DNA from: Alligator mississippiensis
Lineage: Eukaryota > Chordata > Crocodylia > Alligatoridae
Length of the DNA stretch: 64,000 bases
Assembly (NCBI RefSeq): GCF_030867095.1
Contig: NC_081828.1
Location: 1,317,001 to 1,381,000, forward strand
Direction: 5' to 3'
Under the pieces are notes generated by a model that had not been told where the DNA came from, ran no database searches, and saw only the letters and a list, made by a program, of their open reading frames with translations. Position numbers and translations under genes: made by a program. The stretch's first letter is position 1, and each line of letters starts with the position of its first letter. This document shows positions 40,311 through 51,957 of the stretch, piece after piece.

Positions 40311-42102
40311 ACGGGCCCAGCCACTGGCCTCGTCACCGGCTTCCAGAGCCAGGAGGCGGGAGCGACCGGCTCCTGCAGCCTGAGGCCAGCTCCCTTCGGC
40401 GCGGCGTCAGCGGGGGGAGGCCGGACCGCGGGGCAGCCACCGCAAGCGCCGCCGGCGGCCTTCGTGTGGCACGCTGCAGATCAGGGGTGGGGCGGGGAGC
40501 GGAGCAGCAGATCGGACAGCGGGGAGCAGAAGGCAGAGCAGTAGATAGGGCAGGGGAAGGCGATGGCAGTGGCGCTCGAGGGGGGCAGTGGCACGCCGGC
40601 CCGGAAGGTCGGCTCCCGCTAGCGTTGCCCGTGAGCAGGCGGCGGGAGCGGGAGCGGGGTGAGCTGGGCAGCGGGGTCTCCTCGGGGTCTCGCCCCTGGA
40701 GAAGCAGCGGGCCGAGCTCCCGGGGCCTGCAGAGCCGAGCCTTTGCTGGGAGGGGACGCGCTGTTCCCAGCCCTGCAGCGGTGCAGAGCTTGCGGGGCAT
40801 CGCCGGCGGGGGCATAGCTCCGCGAGCCCGCAGCCCGGGGGTCCTTGCCGGCTGCATTTGGGTTCACGGCGGTGGTGAAGCGGGCAGCCCTGCCCGTTTC
40901 ATGCCCCGGTTGTTTGTAGGAGCAGTGCCGCCTGGCCTCAGAGCTGGGGGTGGGGAGGCAGAGGAGAGCCAGGAGCCAAGAAGTCCCCTGCCAGCAGCCG
41001 GGGGTCAGGACAAGATGGTTTCGGTGGGTCAGGGAGCTTCGAATGCCTGGCGGGGCCTCTGGGAGCTGGGTCCCAGGGGGCTCCCAACAGCCTGCCCTTG
41101 CTGGGGATAAGGTCTCCTGGCACATGCCTCACTCATGCTTATGCGTGTGTGGGGTAGGCACCTCCTCGGGTCAGCCTGTACCATGGTCAGGAGCCTCTGA
41201 CCTGCCTCCTGGCTCCAGCACCCGCCTCCTCCATGGGAGGGGGGGATTTTTGCATCTGCCGTGGGGGTCCTGTGGGCACCGCGGAGCCCATCGCTGCAGC
41301 CCCATCTGCACATGCACTGGGCTGGTGGATCGTTATGCTTCTGCCCCCCCCCCCCCCAAGGGCACGCACAGACAGCGCCTTTGTGTGCACCAACAATAAA
41401 GCAAATGTTGGCCGGCGAGAAGGTCGGCGGCACCAGGGTGGTGCCTAGCCCGGCATGCGCGGGTGCGAGGGGCTGCGCTGGAGCGGAGCTCCCCGAGCCG
41501 CTCCGGGTCCAGCCTCTGCGCCTGCTCCCCAGGAGTCTCGGCCTCCCCTCCTCCAGCCCCGTGCGGGTCGAGGTGGCAGGTCCCCGGTCACAGGGAGGGA
41601 AGAGGGCAGAGCGCTGCATACCGAGTCGCTGCCCAGGCCGGGCATCTGTGCGAGCTTTGCAGCTCTGGGGAGCTGAGCCGGGATCGGGCAGTGGAGCCCG
41701 GAGGTTCAGGGCTCCTGCGCTTCCGCGGGGCTCGGGGCTGCTCCGGGAGCGTGACTCTTGCTGGGGGCTGCTGCGGCTGCGGGGCTTGTGGGGACCCGCC
41801 TGCTTCGGGGAGCACCGGGTCTGTCCTGCTGGAGCCCTGGGTCCGGTCTCCTGGAGCAGGCAGAAGGAGCAGGCCTAGCTTGCAGTGACTGCAAGTCATC
41901 ATGTGGCGCTCTCCACTGGGCACTGGGGAGGCCTCGTGCAGACAGACGCCCACCACTGAGGCCTCAGGCAATGGTGCCGAGACAGGGCAGCCAGAGGATC
42001 CTGTGCTCCTGTCTGGGGGGCGAGCAGAGAGATGCACTGAGCCCTGCCAAAAGCCTGGCCCCCCTCATCCCCTGTGCTGGCCGTGGCTGGCCACCCATTG
42101 TA

Positions 42103-42124
42103 CCCCCCCCCCCCCCCCCCCCCC
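42103..42124 (+). repeat. 22-base poly-C run
   Basis: An uninterrupted C run; its true length may differ because such runs are hard to sequence. Confidence 0.9.
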
Positions 42125-43904
42125 GAAAACAGGAGAGGGCCAGTGCCCTTGGGGGCCCTCCCTGGAGACACTGGCTGTGCCTGCTCCCTGCCCGGGCGGC
42201 TCCCCGAGCTGTGGGCTCTTTCCCAGCGCGTTGTGGGAGCGGCTGCTCAGGCCCTAGAGGGGTGTAGCTTGGGTGGGTGGGAGATGCTGGGGCCGGGCTG
42301 GAAGGGTGCAGGGTTCCCTGGGGTCATTTCAGAGTCCCGCTGTGCTTCCCTTTCCAGCTGAGCCCCCACCCCCGGGCAGCCCAGTGCCGGGCTCGCAGCT
42401 TCTCCCCTGGCCCTGGTGGCTGGATGCCTCTGCCCGCCCATTCCTGCCCCTCCAGGCTCAGGGGGGTTGTTCATGGGAGCCTGGTCGGGCCAGAGCTGGG
42501 GGCAGGCAGACCAAGCCAGACCAGCGTGTCCCTCCCTGCGCCTCCAAGCCAGGGCCCCGCTCCAGCTCTGCCGAGGCGCCGTAGCTGCGCGCTTCTCCCT
42601 CCCAGCTGGTGTTGCTGCCGTTCCCCTCCTCGGGCCGGACCGCTGCCGCCTTCTGCCCCGCCACCCCCAGCCCCAAAAGCGTCTGGGGCCGTGCCTCCCA
42701 GGGGGTGAGCGCCCCCGAGCGCGTGGCGTGCTGGGGCTGTGGGACTGACTCGGCATTGAGGCGAGGATGGGTCCTGGTGCCGCGCATGCAGGGCTGGCCC
42801 CAAGGCGCCTGCCAGGATGTGGGGTCAGCGGGCAGGGCCCAGCGGCGCGGTTGAGTGTGGGGGCAGATCCCTGTGCTTCGGCAGCACTGGGAGGGTCGCC
42901 GGCAGGGGGGAGCTGGATGTGGTAGCACCGTCGCCCCTGCCACCTTGCAGTGCCCTGCTTTGGGCCTGGTACCCTTTGTGGTCGCCGGGCCGTGCGACGG
43001 GGGTCACAGCCAGCTGAGCTCAGAAGTCACAGCAGAGCCTGGTCATAGCTTCTGGCTTCCCGGGGGCACCAGGCTGCAGCACGCGGGTGCGGGCCCGGGA
43101 TGGGCTCCACGCTCGATGCCACTTGTTTCGCTGCTCCTCTGCCCCCTTGGACTTCGCTGCTGTGGGTCTTGGGGGAGCCGGCAGGGCCCTCGTCTCCCCC
43201 AGGTTGGTTACTCAGCGCTGCCTGGGAGACCGGTTGCTATTTCCTGGCTTGCAGGAAGGGCTCTGTGGAGCCGAGTGGGAGGGTGCAGGCTCTGGGGACG
43301 CCAGGCCCTGGCAGCTGCTGCTGCTTCCCTGTTCATAACAGCCGTGCCAGGGCAGAGCGCCCCAGGCTCGGAGCCGGCACCCTGGTGCCTGGCATCGCTC
43401 ACTCCCTCCAGCCGGCAGGAATGGGGCGGTGCACGGCTCGGGGAAGCAGGGCCACGCCAGGCCTCATGCGCTGCACGGCAGGCCCCGGCTCTTGTCCTGG
43501 GAGGCTGGCGAACCTGCTGCCCTGGGCCAGGGGCCGGCTGGCCGGCCTGCTGCAGGGCTGTTTACCCCGTCTAGGGTTACAGGGGCAGCTGCAGACAAGC
43601 TCGGGCTGTTGCTGGGCACAAAAATAGCCCTGCACTGGTTGGCTGCCCAGCCAATCCCACTGCCCTCCTGGTCACGGCTGCTGCCCTGCTTGGGTCCGTG
43701 CCCTCTTCTTCCCCCGCTGCCCACTTAACGAGCTGGTTCTCTGATTAGCAGCCGGAGCTCCAGGCTGGGGCAGGGGAGGGAGCATGGCTGCAGGGGGTCC
43801 TCTCAGGAGAGGGAGACCAAATAAGGCTCCTTCCTGGGGGAGTCCCAAGGAGGAGCTTTCCCCTGCCCCCTGCCACAAAGGGATTCATCTTCCATCCAGC
43901 AGCC

Positions 43905-43985
43905 TTTCCTGCCCAGAGCAGGGGGCTGGACCCGATGATCTTGCAAGGTCCCTTCCAGCCCTGAACTTCTGTGAATCTGTAAATG
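43905..43985 (+). mobile_element. CR1 3'-tail scrap
   Basis: CAGGGGGCTGGACCCGATGA, TGCAAGGTCCCTTCCAGCCC and TGTGAATCTGTAAATG match a CR1 3' end in plus orientation. Only the tail is kept. Confidence 0.75.
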
Positions 43986-46374
43986 CCTCGCGTGACAGGC
44001 GAGCGAGCTGAGACTGGGGTCCCAGGTGCTCGTCCTAGTGGGTTTGCTGCTTGGGGATCTCATGCGAACATCAGAGCTGCCGTGTCCTGGCTTAGACCTA
44101 GGGCTGTGGTGCCCAGTCTCCAGGCAGCAGAGAGCGGAGGCTGAAGGGAGAGTGACTGGGTTTCCCCCTGCTCCTCTCCCCCCTGCAGCCTCCAGCATTG
44201 AAGGTCAGATTTGGAGGCCGTGCTCCTCACTTGCATGCTCAATAGCGGGCGATGCCCCTTTCCTCCAAGCCAGTAGGTTGGAGATGGTGCCGAGCTGCAG
44301 GGCACAGAGAGCGCGAGAGGCAGCCGGCCCTGGTACACGCGCCGCTCTGCTCTCCAGGGCCCCCGGTTCGTGTGCTGCTCGGCTCTCCTCTCGGGGAGCT
44401 CTCTCGTCGTGTGCGCGGCTCTGCAGGCAGCGCGTTGCTGAGCGATGGCTGCATGTCTTGGGGCGTCTCGCCGCTGGGCCGGGAGGCAGGGCGAGGTGGG
44501 AGTGTCCGGGCAATCCAGCTGGGAGTGCTCGGGGTAGCTCCCTCTTCCCCATGTAGGCAGGTGGCCTTGTGCTTGCCCATCACCCCTCTGCAGCGTGCCA
44601 GGCCTGCCTCTCGCCAGAGGCCTCACAGCACCTGGCACAGCCCCGTTCCCTGTGCTCCTGTTGTGCTTGGCATCGCAGTGTCAGCCAGCCTCTGCCCGAT
44701 GGTGCTGCTGCCGCTTCCTCTGCAGAAAACACGCTGTGCTTGGGCGCTGTAGGCCCCACGTCCGTGCCTGGTTCTGGGCAGGCAGCTCCCTCTATCCCGT
44801 CCCTCCTGAAGACCTCAGGATCCCTGTGCTGGGAGCCAGCGGCAGGGTCAGGCCCCCTCAGGAGCCCCTCGCAGGCCTCGTTGTAGCTGTGTTAGCCCCA
44901 GAGCAGGCAGGTGGATGTGCCAGCATGTTCCCGTGGCCCTGCCGGGTTCTCCTAGCTGGTCGTGGTGCGTGGGGAGCGTTTGCTGTGCGCTTGCCTGCCT
45001 GGAGCAGCACGTGGTGCTACCTATCGCTGCATGGCCCGTACCCGAGGCCGCAGGCAAGGCAGCGCTGCACGCCGCATGTGAGACCAGGCGTGACTGAGCA
45101 GCCACCAGTTCTGGAGGCGCAGGGTTGGACGCGAGCTGCCATGCAGACACAGGCCCTGCCCAGCTGGAGCCCTGGGGGCACTCCCCCAGCCATGCGGCGC
45201 TAGCAATCCCGGGCTCGGTCAGAGAGAGGCTGCTGATGGGAGCTGCTCATGGAGCCCCACGGCAAGGGCCCCTCGTGCAGGAAAGAAGCTGCTCCCGAGG
45301 GGCTCTGGGACAGGGGCTGAGTTCTGGTCACTCGGACGTGTCCTTCAGTCCCAAGTGTCCTCCTCTGCCCCCAGCCCCGCCTGGCTCTCCAGCTGCCCGT
45401 CTCCCTTCCCCACGTGTGTAATAACACCTCAGTGCCCCAAAGCATCGCTCCTGGCCTCAAACCCTGGAGGCTCCCAGCTGGGAAGGCGGTGTTGTTTGTC
45501 CTGCCTGCTGTGGTGCCCTGCTGTCTGGGCTCATGCTGGGAGGTGTTCTGGGCTGCCGGCATGGGCCAGGGAGCTCTGGGGCTGGTGGCTGTAAGTGCTG
45601 GACCCTCTCTCCCCGAGTCCCATCCGTCTGGCAGGGGGGCCAGGGAGGGGTGATGCCAGGGCCCGACAGTGGCAGTACGGTACGTGGTGCTGTGAAGCGC
45701 CGAGGCGCGTACGATGGTTGGGAAGAAGCCCTGCCCGGTGCTGTGCCCAGCCTGGAACGCGCCAGGTAAGGCTGAAGCAGGGGCAGGCAGCAGCTGCCTT
45801 CCTGCTTGTGTTCAGGACCCGGTTCCCCCCAGGGAGGAGTCCTAACCAGGGCAGGGGTTTGTGGCCAAGCCGGGGTTAGACCCGGGTCTCCAGCCCCCTT
45901 CATGAGCTGGGTCAAGTGGGCTCAGAGCACTAAGGGGCCCTTGTGGGCAGGCAGATCCCAGTGCCTTGGTGCTCACATGGCAGCCGCCTGCCGAACAGGG
46001 GAAAGGTGCCCGAGTGGCAAAGCTTCATGGCTCTTGGTCCCCGGGGTCTGGGTGCGGGTGATGCATGCCATGGGCCCCCGCGCCATGGGGTGTTAGTGAT
46101 AACAAGTGACAGTGGTGAGTCGGACATGGGGGGACTGGCCTCTTGTGGCCCAGGCGGTGGGATGGGGAGGACAGGAGGGAATGGGCTGGCTCCCCACGGC
46201 TGCTCCTGCCGGGCCAGGAGGCAGACAGCCATCCATGGGCCTCTCTCCCAGCTCACGTGCCAGTTCCCAGGCCTGAGGGACGGGTTTGTGCCTCTCCCAC
46301 TGTTGACTGGCGCCACTGGGCAGGGGCAGAACGGCCCTGCCCGACCCCGCGCCCACCTGCAGCTCTCTCCCCAG

Positions 46375-47111
46375 GCGCTCCACCAGCTGTACTACGACCC
46401 GAGCATCGAGAACAAGAACCTGGCGCAGAAATGGCTGATGCAGGCCCAGGTCTCGCCCCAGGCTTGGCACTTCAGCTGGCTCCTGCTCAACATGGACAAG
46501 GTGCCCGAGATCCAGTACTTCGGCGCCAGTGCCCTCCACATCAAGATCTCGCGCTACTGGAATGACATCCCAGCCGACCAGTACGAGAGCCTCAAGTCAC
46601 AGCTGTTTGCCCAAATCGCCCGCTTTGCCGGTGGCTCCAAGATAGTGCTCACGCGGCTGTGCGTGGCGCTGGCCTCTCTGGCGCTCAGCATGATGCCTGA
46701 GGCCTGGCCCTGCGCCGTGGCTGACATGGTACGCATGTTCCAGGCAGAGGACACCAATGTGGACGGGCGGGCGCGTTGCCTGGCGCTCCTGGAGCTGCTG
46801 ACGGTGCTGCCCGAGGAGTTCCAGACCAGCCGCCTGCCCCAGTACCGCAAGGGGCAGGTGCGCAGCGTCCTGGCGCAGGAGTGCGGCTCCGTCTTCCCCT
46901 TGCTGGGACAGCTGCTGCAGCAGCAGGACTCCCCCGGCTTCATCAAGCAGAAGGTGCTCAAGTGCTTCTCCAGCTGGGTGCAGCTGGAGATCCCCCTCAT
47001 GGACTGCGAGAGCCTCATCCAGGCGGCCTTTGCCTCCCTGCAGGACCCTGAGCTCTTCGACACAGCCGTGGAGGCCATTGTCAACGCCATCTCCCAGCCT
47101 GACGCCCAGAG
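46375..47111 (+). CDS. IPO13: IPO13, coding exon 2 (importin-beta N-terminal domain)
   Basis: A large exon encoding residues 35-279 and two bases of codon 280. Residues about 45-111 are the importin-beta N-terminal domain (IENKNLAQKWLMQAQVSPQA, FGASALHIKISRYW), which helps bind RanGTP. The region after it is the exportin-1-like helical part (KIVLTRLCVALASLALSMM, ALLELLTVLPEEFQTSRLPQ). Acceptor CCCCAG, donor GTAAGA. It is highly similar to human apart from LLNMDK in place of LLQPDK. Confidence 0.98.
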
Positions 47112-47234
47112 GTAAGAGCGCCGCGGGGCAGGTTCACGGCTGCCCAAGCTGGTTGCAGGCAGGGGCAGGATACCGATGCCATGTTGGCTTTACAGGCCTG
47201 GGGCTCCAAGATCCTCAGGATCTTCGCTGTCAGA

Positions 47235-47885
47235 GCAGGGAGGCCGTGGGGGTAATCTTCCTCCCTGGAGGGGTGCAAGGAGAGGCTGGACAGGCACTGG
47301 GTGGGGATGATCTGGGTGCAGCGATGCCTGTGCTCTGCTGTGGGGATTTCCCAGGCCTCCGGGCTGAGCCGGTTGCTGCAGGGGGCTGGGAGGGAAATTT
47401 TCCCCCCTCACCCTCCTGCTGCTCCATGTGTCATGGTTTTCTTCTGGGTGTTTATTGGGTGCTGCTGCAGCCCAGGCTGGGGATGGGGCCGGGCTGGGCC
47501 AGTGCTCCTGCCGGCACCGACCCGCAGGGTCCTGGCTGTGGGGTCTTGCCCCTGCGCTCAGGCTCAGCCCAACACTGCACTGGGGGCAGGAAGGAATTTC
47601 CCCCTGCTCAGACTGGTCTGGACTGGGGCGGGGTTTGCCTTCCTCTGCCTGGGGTCTCCGGAGCGTCCATGAACCCCCTTTGCGGCAGCAGGACATTGGC
47701 GGCTGCGGCCCCCCCGCTTTCCTGGGGGCAGGGGCAGGTGCAATGTCCTGTGTCGGGCCACGGTCATGTTGCTCAGAGCCCGGACACGGGGTTTGTCTGG
47801 ACTGGTTTGGACAGAGATGATCCTGCCTCAGGCAGGGCTTGGACTGGGTGCGACCCCGCGGCTCCAGGACCCTGATCTCCATGTG
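47235..47885 (+). repeat. CR1-3'-end-like repeat, copy B
   Basis: The longest copy. Its left part (frame LPGGVQGEAGQALGGDDLGAA) resembles the last codons of CR1 ORF2 (LFKERLD.H.GGDDLG). A long 3' UTR shared with copies A and C follows, ending with a 'ctggtttggacagagatgat' and CTGCCTCAGGCAGGG block. This copy best supports CR1 origin for the family. Confidence 0.65.
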
Positions 47886-50859
47886 GTGCTGGTCGGTGGC
47901 AGGAGGCTCCACACCCAGCACTGACCCGCGGCACGAGCGCATCGTGGCTGCTGGCTCCGTGTGCTGCTGCTCCCAGCCAGCCAGCCCGGTGGGGCCCGGG
48001 TGTTGGGGACATCCCGCAGAGGGATGGATAGGAGCAGGAGCAGGTTGATTGCACTAGCGTCCGTCAGCCCTACGGCAGGGGCCGAGGGCTGTGGGCTTCA
48101 GGGAGACGCCCGTCACTGCCCACTGCCCTCAAGGGGCAGACGCAGCCCAGGTCTGCCCGGCTCCGGCGCCGCGAGCCAAGCGGGGCTGTCTCGTAGGCCG
48201 GAGCCGGCTGCCCCTTCAGGGAAAGTGCATCTCCTCCAAGGCTCCCGTCGGCCACATTTTCCTCTTAGTTGCTTAGCAACCTTGCCGTTCTCCGGCGAAG
48301 AGGGGGAACGGACGGCCGGGCCGAGCCAGCGCCGCATGTGCCAGCCGGGCCGCGGCCTCCACGCACGCTCGGATGCCAGGGCAGGGAGGGGGTCCGAGTC
48401 CGGCCCTGCCAGGACAGGGGCTGCCCAGGGAGCTCGGGACGCACCGCCTGGCTGGGGCACGCTGGAGAAGCGCGCCGGGGCTGCAGTGCCTGGGGGGAGG
48501 GAGCCGACTGCAGCTCCCGGCAGCGCAGACGCTGCAGACGCTGCAGCCGGAGCCAAGGGAAGCTGCAGGCGCTCGGCTCCTTCCATTCCCACGGGCTGCC
48601 CGGGCCCGGCTGCCTCCGCGCTCCTGCGCCCAGCCCCCAGCTCGCACCTGGCTCTGCCAGGCTGCATTGAAGGGGGTGCCAGCAGGAGCTGGGGCTGCTT
48701 CCCCCAGCTGGGGGCAGTGCCTGCGGCATGGCTGCCCCGTGCCGGTCCCCAGGGCATCCCCACGCACTGTCATTGAGTGCCGTGACCTTGCACCCGAGCC
48801 TCTGCAGCGACCATGCTGGGTGCACCCCTCAGCCTGGCTGGTGTTGCTGGGGGCCCTTCCCTCCCCCTCATTGCAGTGTCAGCCCCTCTTGCGGAGGCAG
48901 CCGGGTGCCCAGCGGCTGAGCGAGCGGCCTGGCCGCACGGCTGGGGCAGGCACCACCGCCAACACCGGCCGTCCCAGGGCAGGAGCGCGGGCCGCGGGCA
49001 GGCAGAGGCTAGGCTCTTCTGAGCCATTGGTGCTCGCAGCGGGGATGGCTTGGGCTGCAGCCTGCCCGGATCGGAGAGGCCCAGCCCCACGTCAGGGGCT
49101 CATCGTCCCCCTGCTCTCAGGCCCCCACCTGCCGGTACCCGGGTGCACGTGCCCAGAGCTTCTCCGTGTCCTCCCCCAGCCCAGTCGCTGCTCTGTGGAG
49201 GGGACGAGCTGCTGCCGGCCCAGGCTGGCTGGCACCCTCGCCCATCACCAGGGCTCTGGCTGCCTGTGGCAGGTACCGGGACAGGCTTCTGTCTCCGTCC
49301 CGCATCTGTCCCCCTGCATCAGCTTCCAGCCCGTGCCCTGCTCCTCCGCCCTCCCGGAGCTCTGCTCTTCTCCACTGTATCCGAGCGCCCCTCAGGCCAC
49401 AGCCGCCTTCCTGGCCTGGATTCGCATCTGCCGCATGCCAGCCTGGACAGCTGGCTCCTATCGGGCAGTGAGCCCTGCACAGGGCCGGGTCCATGCTGAC
49501 CCCAGCATCCATCCCCATCCTCCATCTCCAGCCCTGTGGGGACCTCTGACCCCATGCAGTCCCTGCCCACTCTCCCCATCCCGGGTGGCAACCAGGGCCA
49601 CAGCAGAGGCAGGTCTCCCAGGACCCTCCTGCCCTCCCTGTCCCTTCCAGACCATCCTGGAGGCTCCTGCTGCATCCTGCTCCCCTGGGCATGGGACAGG
49701 TGGGCCTGCAGCCGGTTGCATCAAGCCAGGCAAGGCTGCCCCCCATGTGCCCTAGGGGCACAGTTTGCCCATCGTCTGCACCAGGCCTGGAGTGGTCTGT
49801 GCCCAGGAGGCAGAGAGCAGGGTAAGCCACCAGCAGTGAGCGGGGCAAAGGAGATGAAGCCGCTGCAGCGCCCCTTGCTAGGAGCAGGCTGGAAGGGGCC
49901 CCGCGGGGCTGTGGGTGCTAGCGATCTGGCCTGGCAGGAAGTGTGCGGGTCACGGCTCCCTCGCTGGTGGGCAGCACTGGCTGGCTCATGGGGGCCCTGC
50001 TCTCCCCTCGCTTTCCCATTGTCCAGCCCCAGGGCTCAACCCTGTCTGGGGGAGCGCTCCCCAGCCGGCCAGCAATGCCGACCCCCACCGCGTGCTCCGC
50101 TGCCCGCAGGGAGAGTCCGTCCCGCACCCTCGGATGCGCCGGCTGCAGGGTGCTGCACGGACTCTTCTCCTGCCGACCGAGGCTCTGCCCAGCCGCCTCC
50201 TCCAGCACAGACCCTGGTGTCCCTCCCTGCAGGGGCCCAGCTCAGCCTGCCCTGTCCCAGAGCAGGCTGCCTGTTCGAGCAACACGCCCGTAGCAGAGGG
50301 CCCTTCACGCCCTCCTGTCTGGGGGCTGGCCCGGTTCCGGCTGGGAGAACCCGGGGACCCTCCTGCTCCTGGCGGGGAAACGCGGGTCCCTGTAGCCTGC
50401 CGAGGCCTGGGGGAGCGGCCGTCCCTGGACAGGCCAGCGCAACGCCCTTCCCGAGCGGGGCAATGCCAGGCCCTGGAGGGGGCAGATACAGGCCGTGGTG
50501 GTGCCCCCGCCGGCCCGGCGTCCCCAGATAAGCGGCTGGCCAGGCAGGTGAGTGGCAGGCAGGCGCAGAGCCTCCGGCACAGCCTGTCTCTGGGGGCCGC
50601 CCGCCCGCTTCCTCCTCGCTGCCGGCTGCCATGGTTACAGTCGCTTATTGGCAGCCGCGGGGAAATCAGGGGGCATTGCTCTGGGATGCTGCTGCTGCCT
50701 GGGGGGTGCCCGTGCGCCAGGCCACGAGCTGGGCTCCTGGGGAGGGGTGGGGGGCGGCATGTCCTGATGAAGCCCCCATGCAGCTGCTGGTTCCCAGAGG
50801 CCTCGGGGATGCCACGTGCCTGTTGTGTGCCCAGCCTCAGAGACCTCCTCAGCCTCCTC

Positions 50860-51395
50860 TGTGACCCAGGGTGGCCATCTCCTGCCCCCCAACCCCCCTT
50901 TTTCTGCTCCACATGTCGGGGGGGTTTTAACTGGGTGCTGCTGCAGCTCAGGCTGGGGATGGGGCTGGGCTGTGCCAATGCTCCTGTTGGCACCAACCCT
51001 GCAGGGTCCTGGCTGGAGGGTCTTGCCCCCCGCGTGCAGGCTCAGCCCGACGCTACACTGGGGCAGGAAGGGATTTTCCCCCTGCTCAGACTGGTGTGGA
51101 CTGGGGGGTTTTCCCTTCCTGTGCAGCGGGGGCACAGCTTGGGCCTGGGCTCCCTGCAGCATCCATGACCACCCCTGGTAGCAGCAGGATGTTGGCAGCC
51201 ACGACCCCCCTTGCTTTCCGGGGGGAAGGGGTGATGTCCATGTTGCATCAGGGGCAATGGTCCTCTTATGTAGAGTTTAGTTTACGGTTGTCTGGACTGG
51301 TTTGGACAGGGCTGATCCTGCCTCAGGCAGGGCTGGGACTGGATGTGACCCCTGCCAGTGCGGTCCAGCCCTGCGGCTCCAGGATTTTGAGACTC
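50860..51395 (+). repeat. CR1-3'-end-like repeat, copy C
   Basis: It shares with copy B the blocks GGGTGCTGCTGCAGC, GGCTGGGGATGGGGC, GCAGGGTCCTGGCTG and the 'ctgctcagactggt' block. It ends with the TTTGGACAGGGCTGATCCTG tail about 120 bp before the next exon. An insertion near 51240-51290 is not in copies A or B. Confidence 0.65.
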
Positions 51396-51514
51396 TGGAC
51401 CTCTGCATTTGGGCTGCTGGGGCTGGGAGCAAAGGCTGGGGCAGCCCGAGCCCCATGCAGCTAGCTGCCACCATCCCAGTGCAGGGTGCCATGCTGACCC
51501 AGCTCTCCTTACAG

Positions 51515-51655
51515 GTACGTGAACACCCTGCTGAAGCTCATCCCCCTGGTGCTGGGGCTGCAGGAGCAGCTGCGCCAGGCCGTGCAGAGCGGGGACATGG
51601 AGACGTCGCACGGGATCTGCCGCATCGCCGTGGCCCTGGGCGAGAACCATTCCCG
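51515..51655 (+). CDS. IPO13: IPO13, coding exon 3
   Basis: Residues 280-327 (both end codons split): YVNTLLKLIPLVLGLQEQLR to GICRIAVALGENHSR. HEAT-repeat helices of importin-13, near-identical to human. Acceptor TTACAG, donor GTGAGC. Confidence 0.97.
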
Positions 51656-51815
51656 GTGAGCGGGGCCGGGGCTGTCCCTACGTGAGGAGCATTCCCCCTC
51701 CTGGGGGGTGGGGTTGGTTGGGGATGTCAGCGGGGGGTCGCTGTGGGCCCCGAGTCCAGCTGCAGCTGCCCCTACCCGGGCTCCACGAGGTCTGACCCGC
51801 GCTGCCACCCCACAG

Positions 51816-51957
51816 GGCGCTACTGGACCAGGTGGAGCACTGGCAGAGCTTCCTGGCGCTGGTCAACATGATCATGTTCTGCACCGGCATCCCCGGGCAC
51901 TACCCTGTCAACGAGACCACCAGCTCCCTGACGCTCACCTTCTGGTACACGCTGCAG
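51816..51957 (+). CDS. IPO13: IPO13, coding exon 4
   Basis: Residues 327-374: ALLDQVEHWQSFLALVNMIM ... LTFWYTLQ. It ends in phase 0 at CTGCAG|GTGAGG. Confidence 0.97.

Larger units (their letters stand above)
40058..46374. other. IPO13: IPO13 intron 1
   Basis: A 6.3-kb intron. The first 400 bp still belong to the CpG island and include (G)11 at 40121-40131 and (CGAG)6 at 40287-40310. Homopolymer C runs lie at 41344-41357 (14 C) and 42103-42124 (22 C). A CR1 tail fragment lies at 43905-43985. Nothing else was recognised; the open frames are GC shadows. Confidence 0.65.
47112..51514. other. IPO13: IPO13 intron 2
   Basis: A 4.4-kb intron. It holds two copies (B and C) of the CR1-3'-end-like repeat, near its two ends. 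The middle (about 47890-50860) is GC-rich with no recognised gene. Confidence 0.6.
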
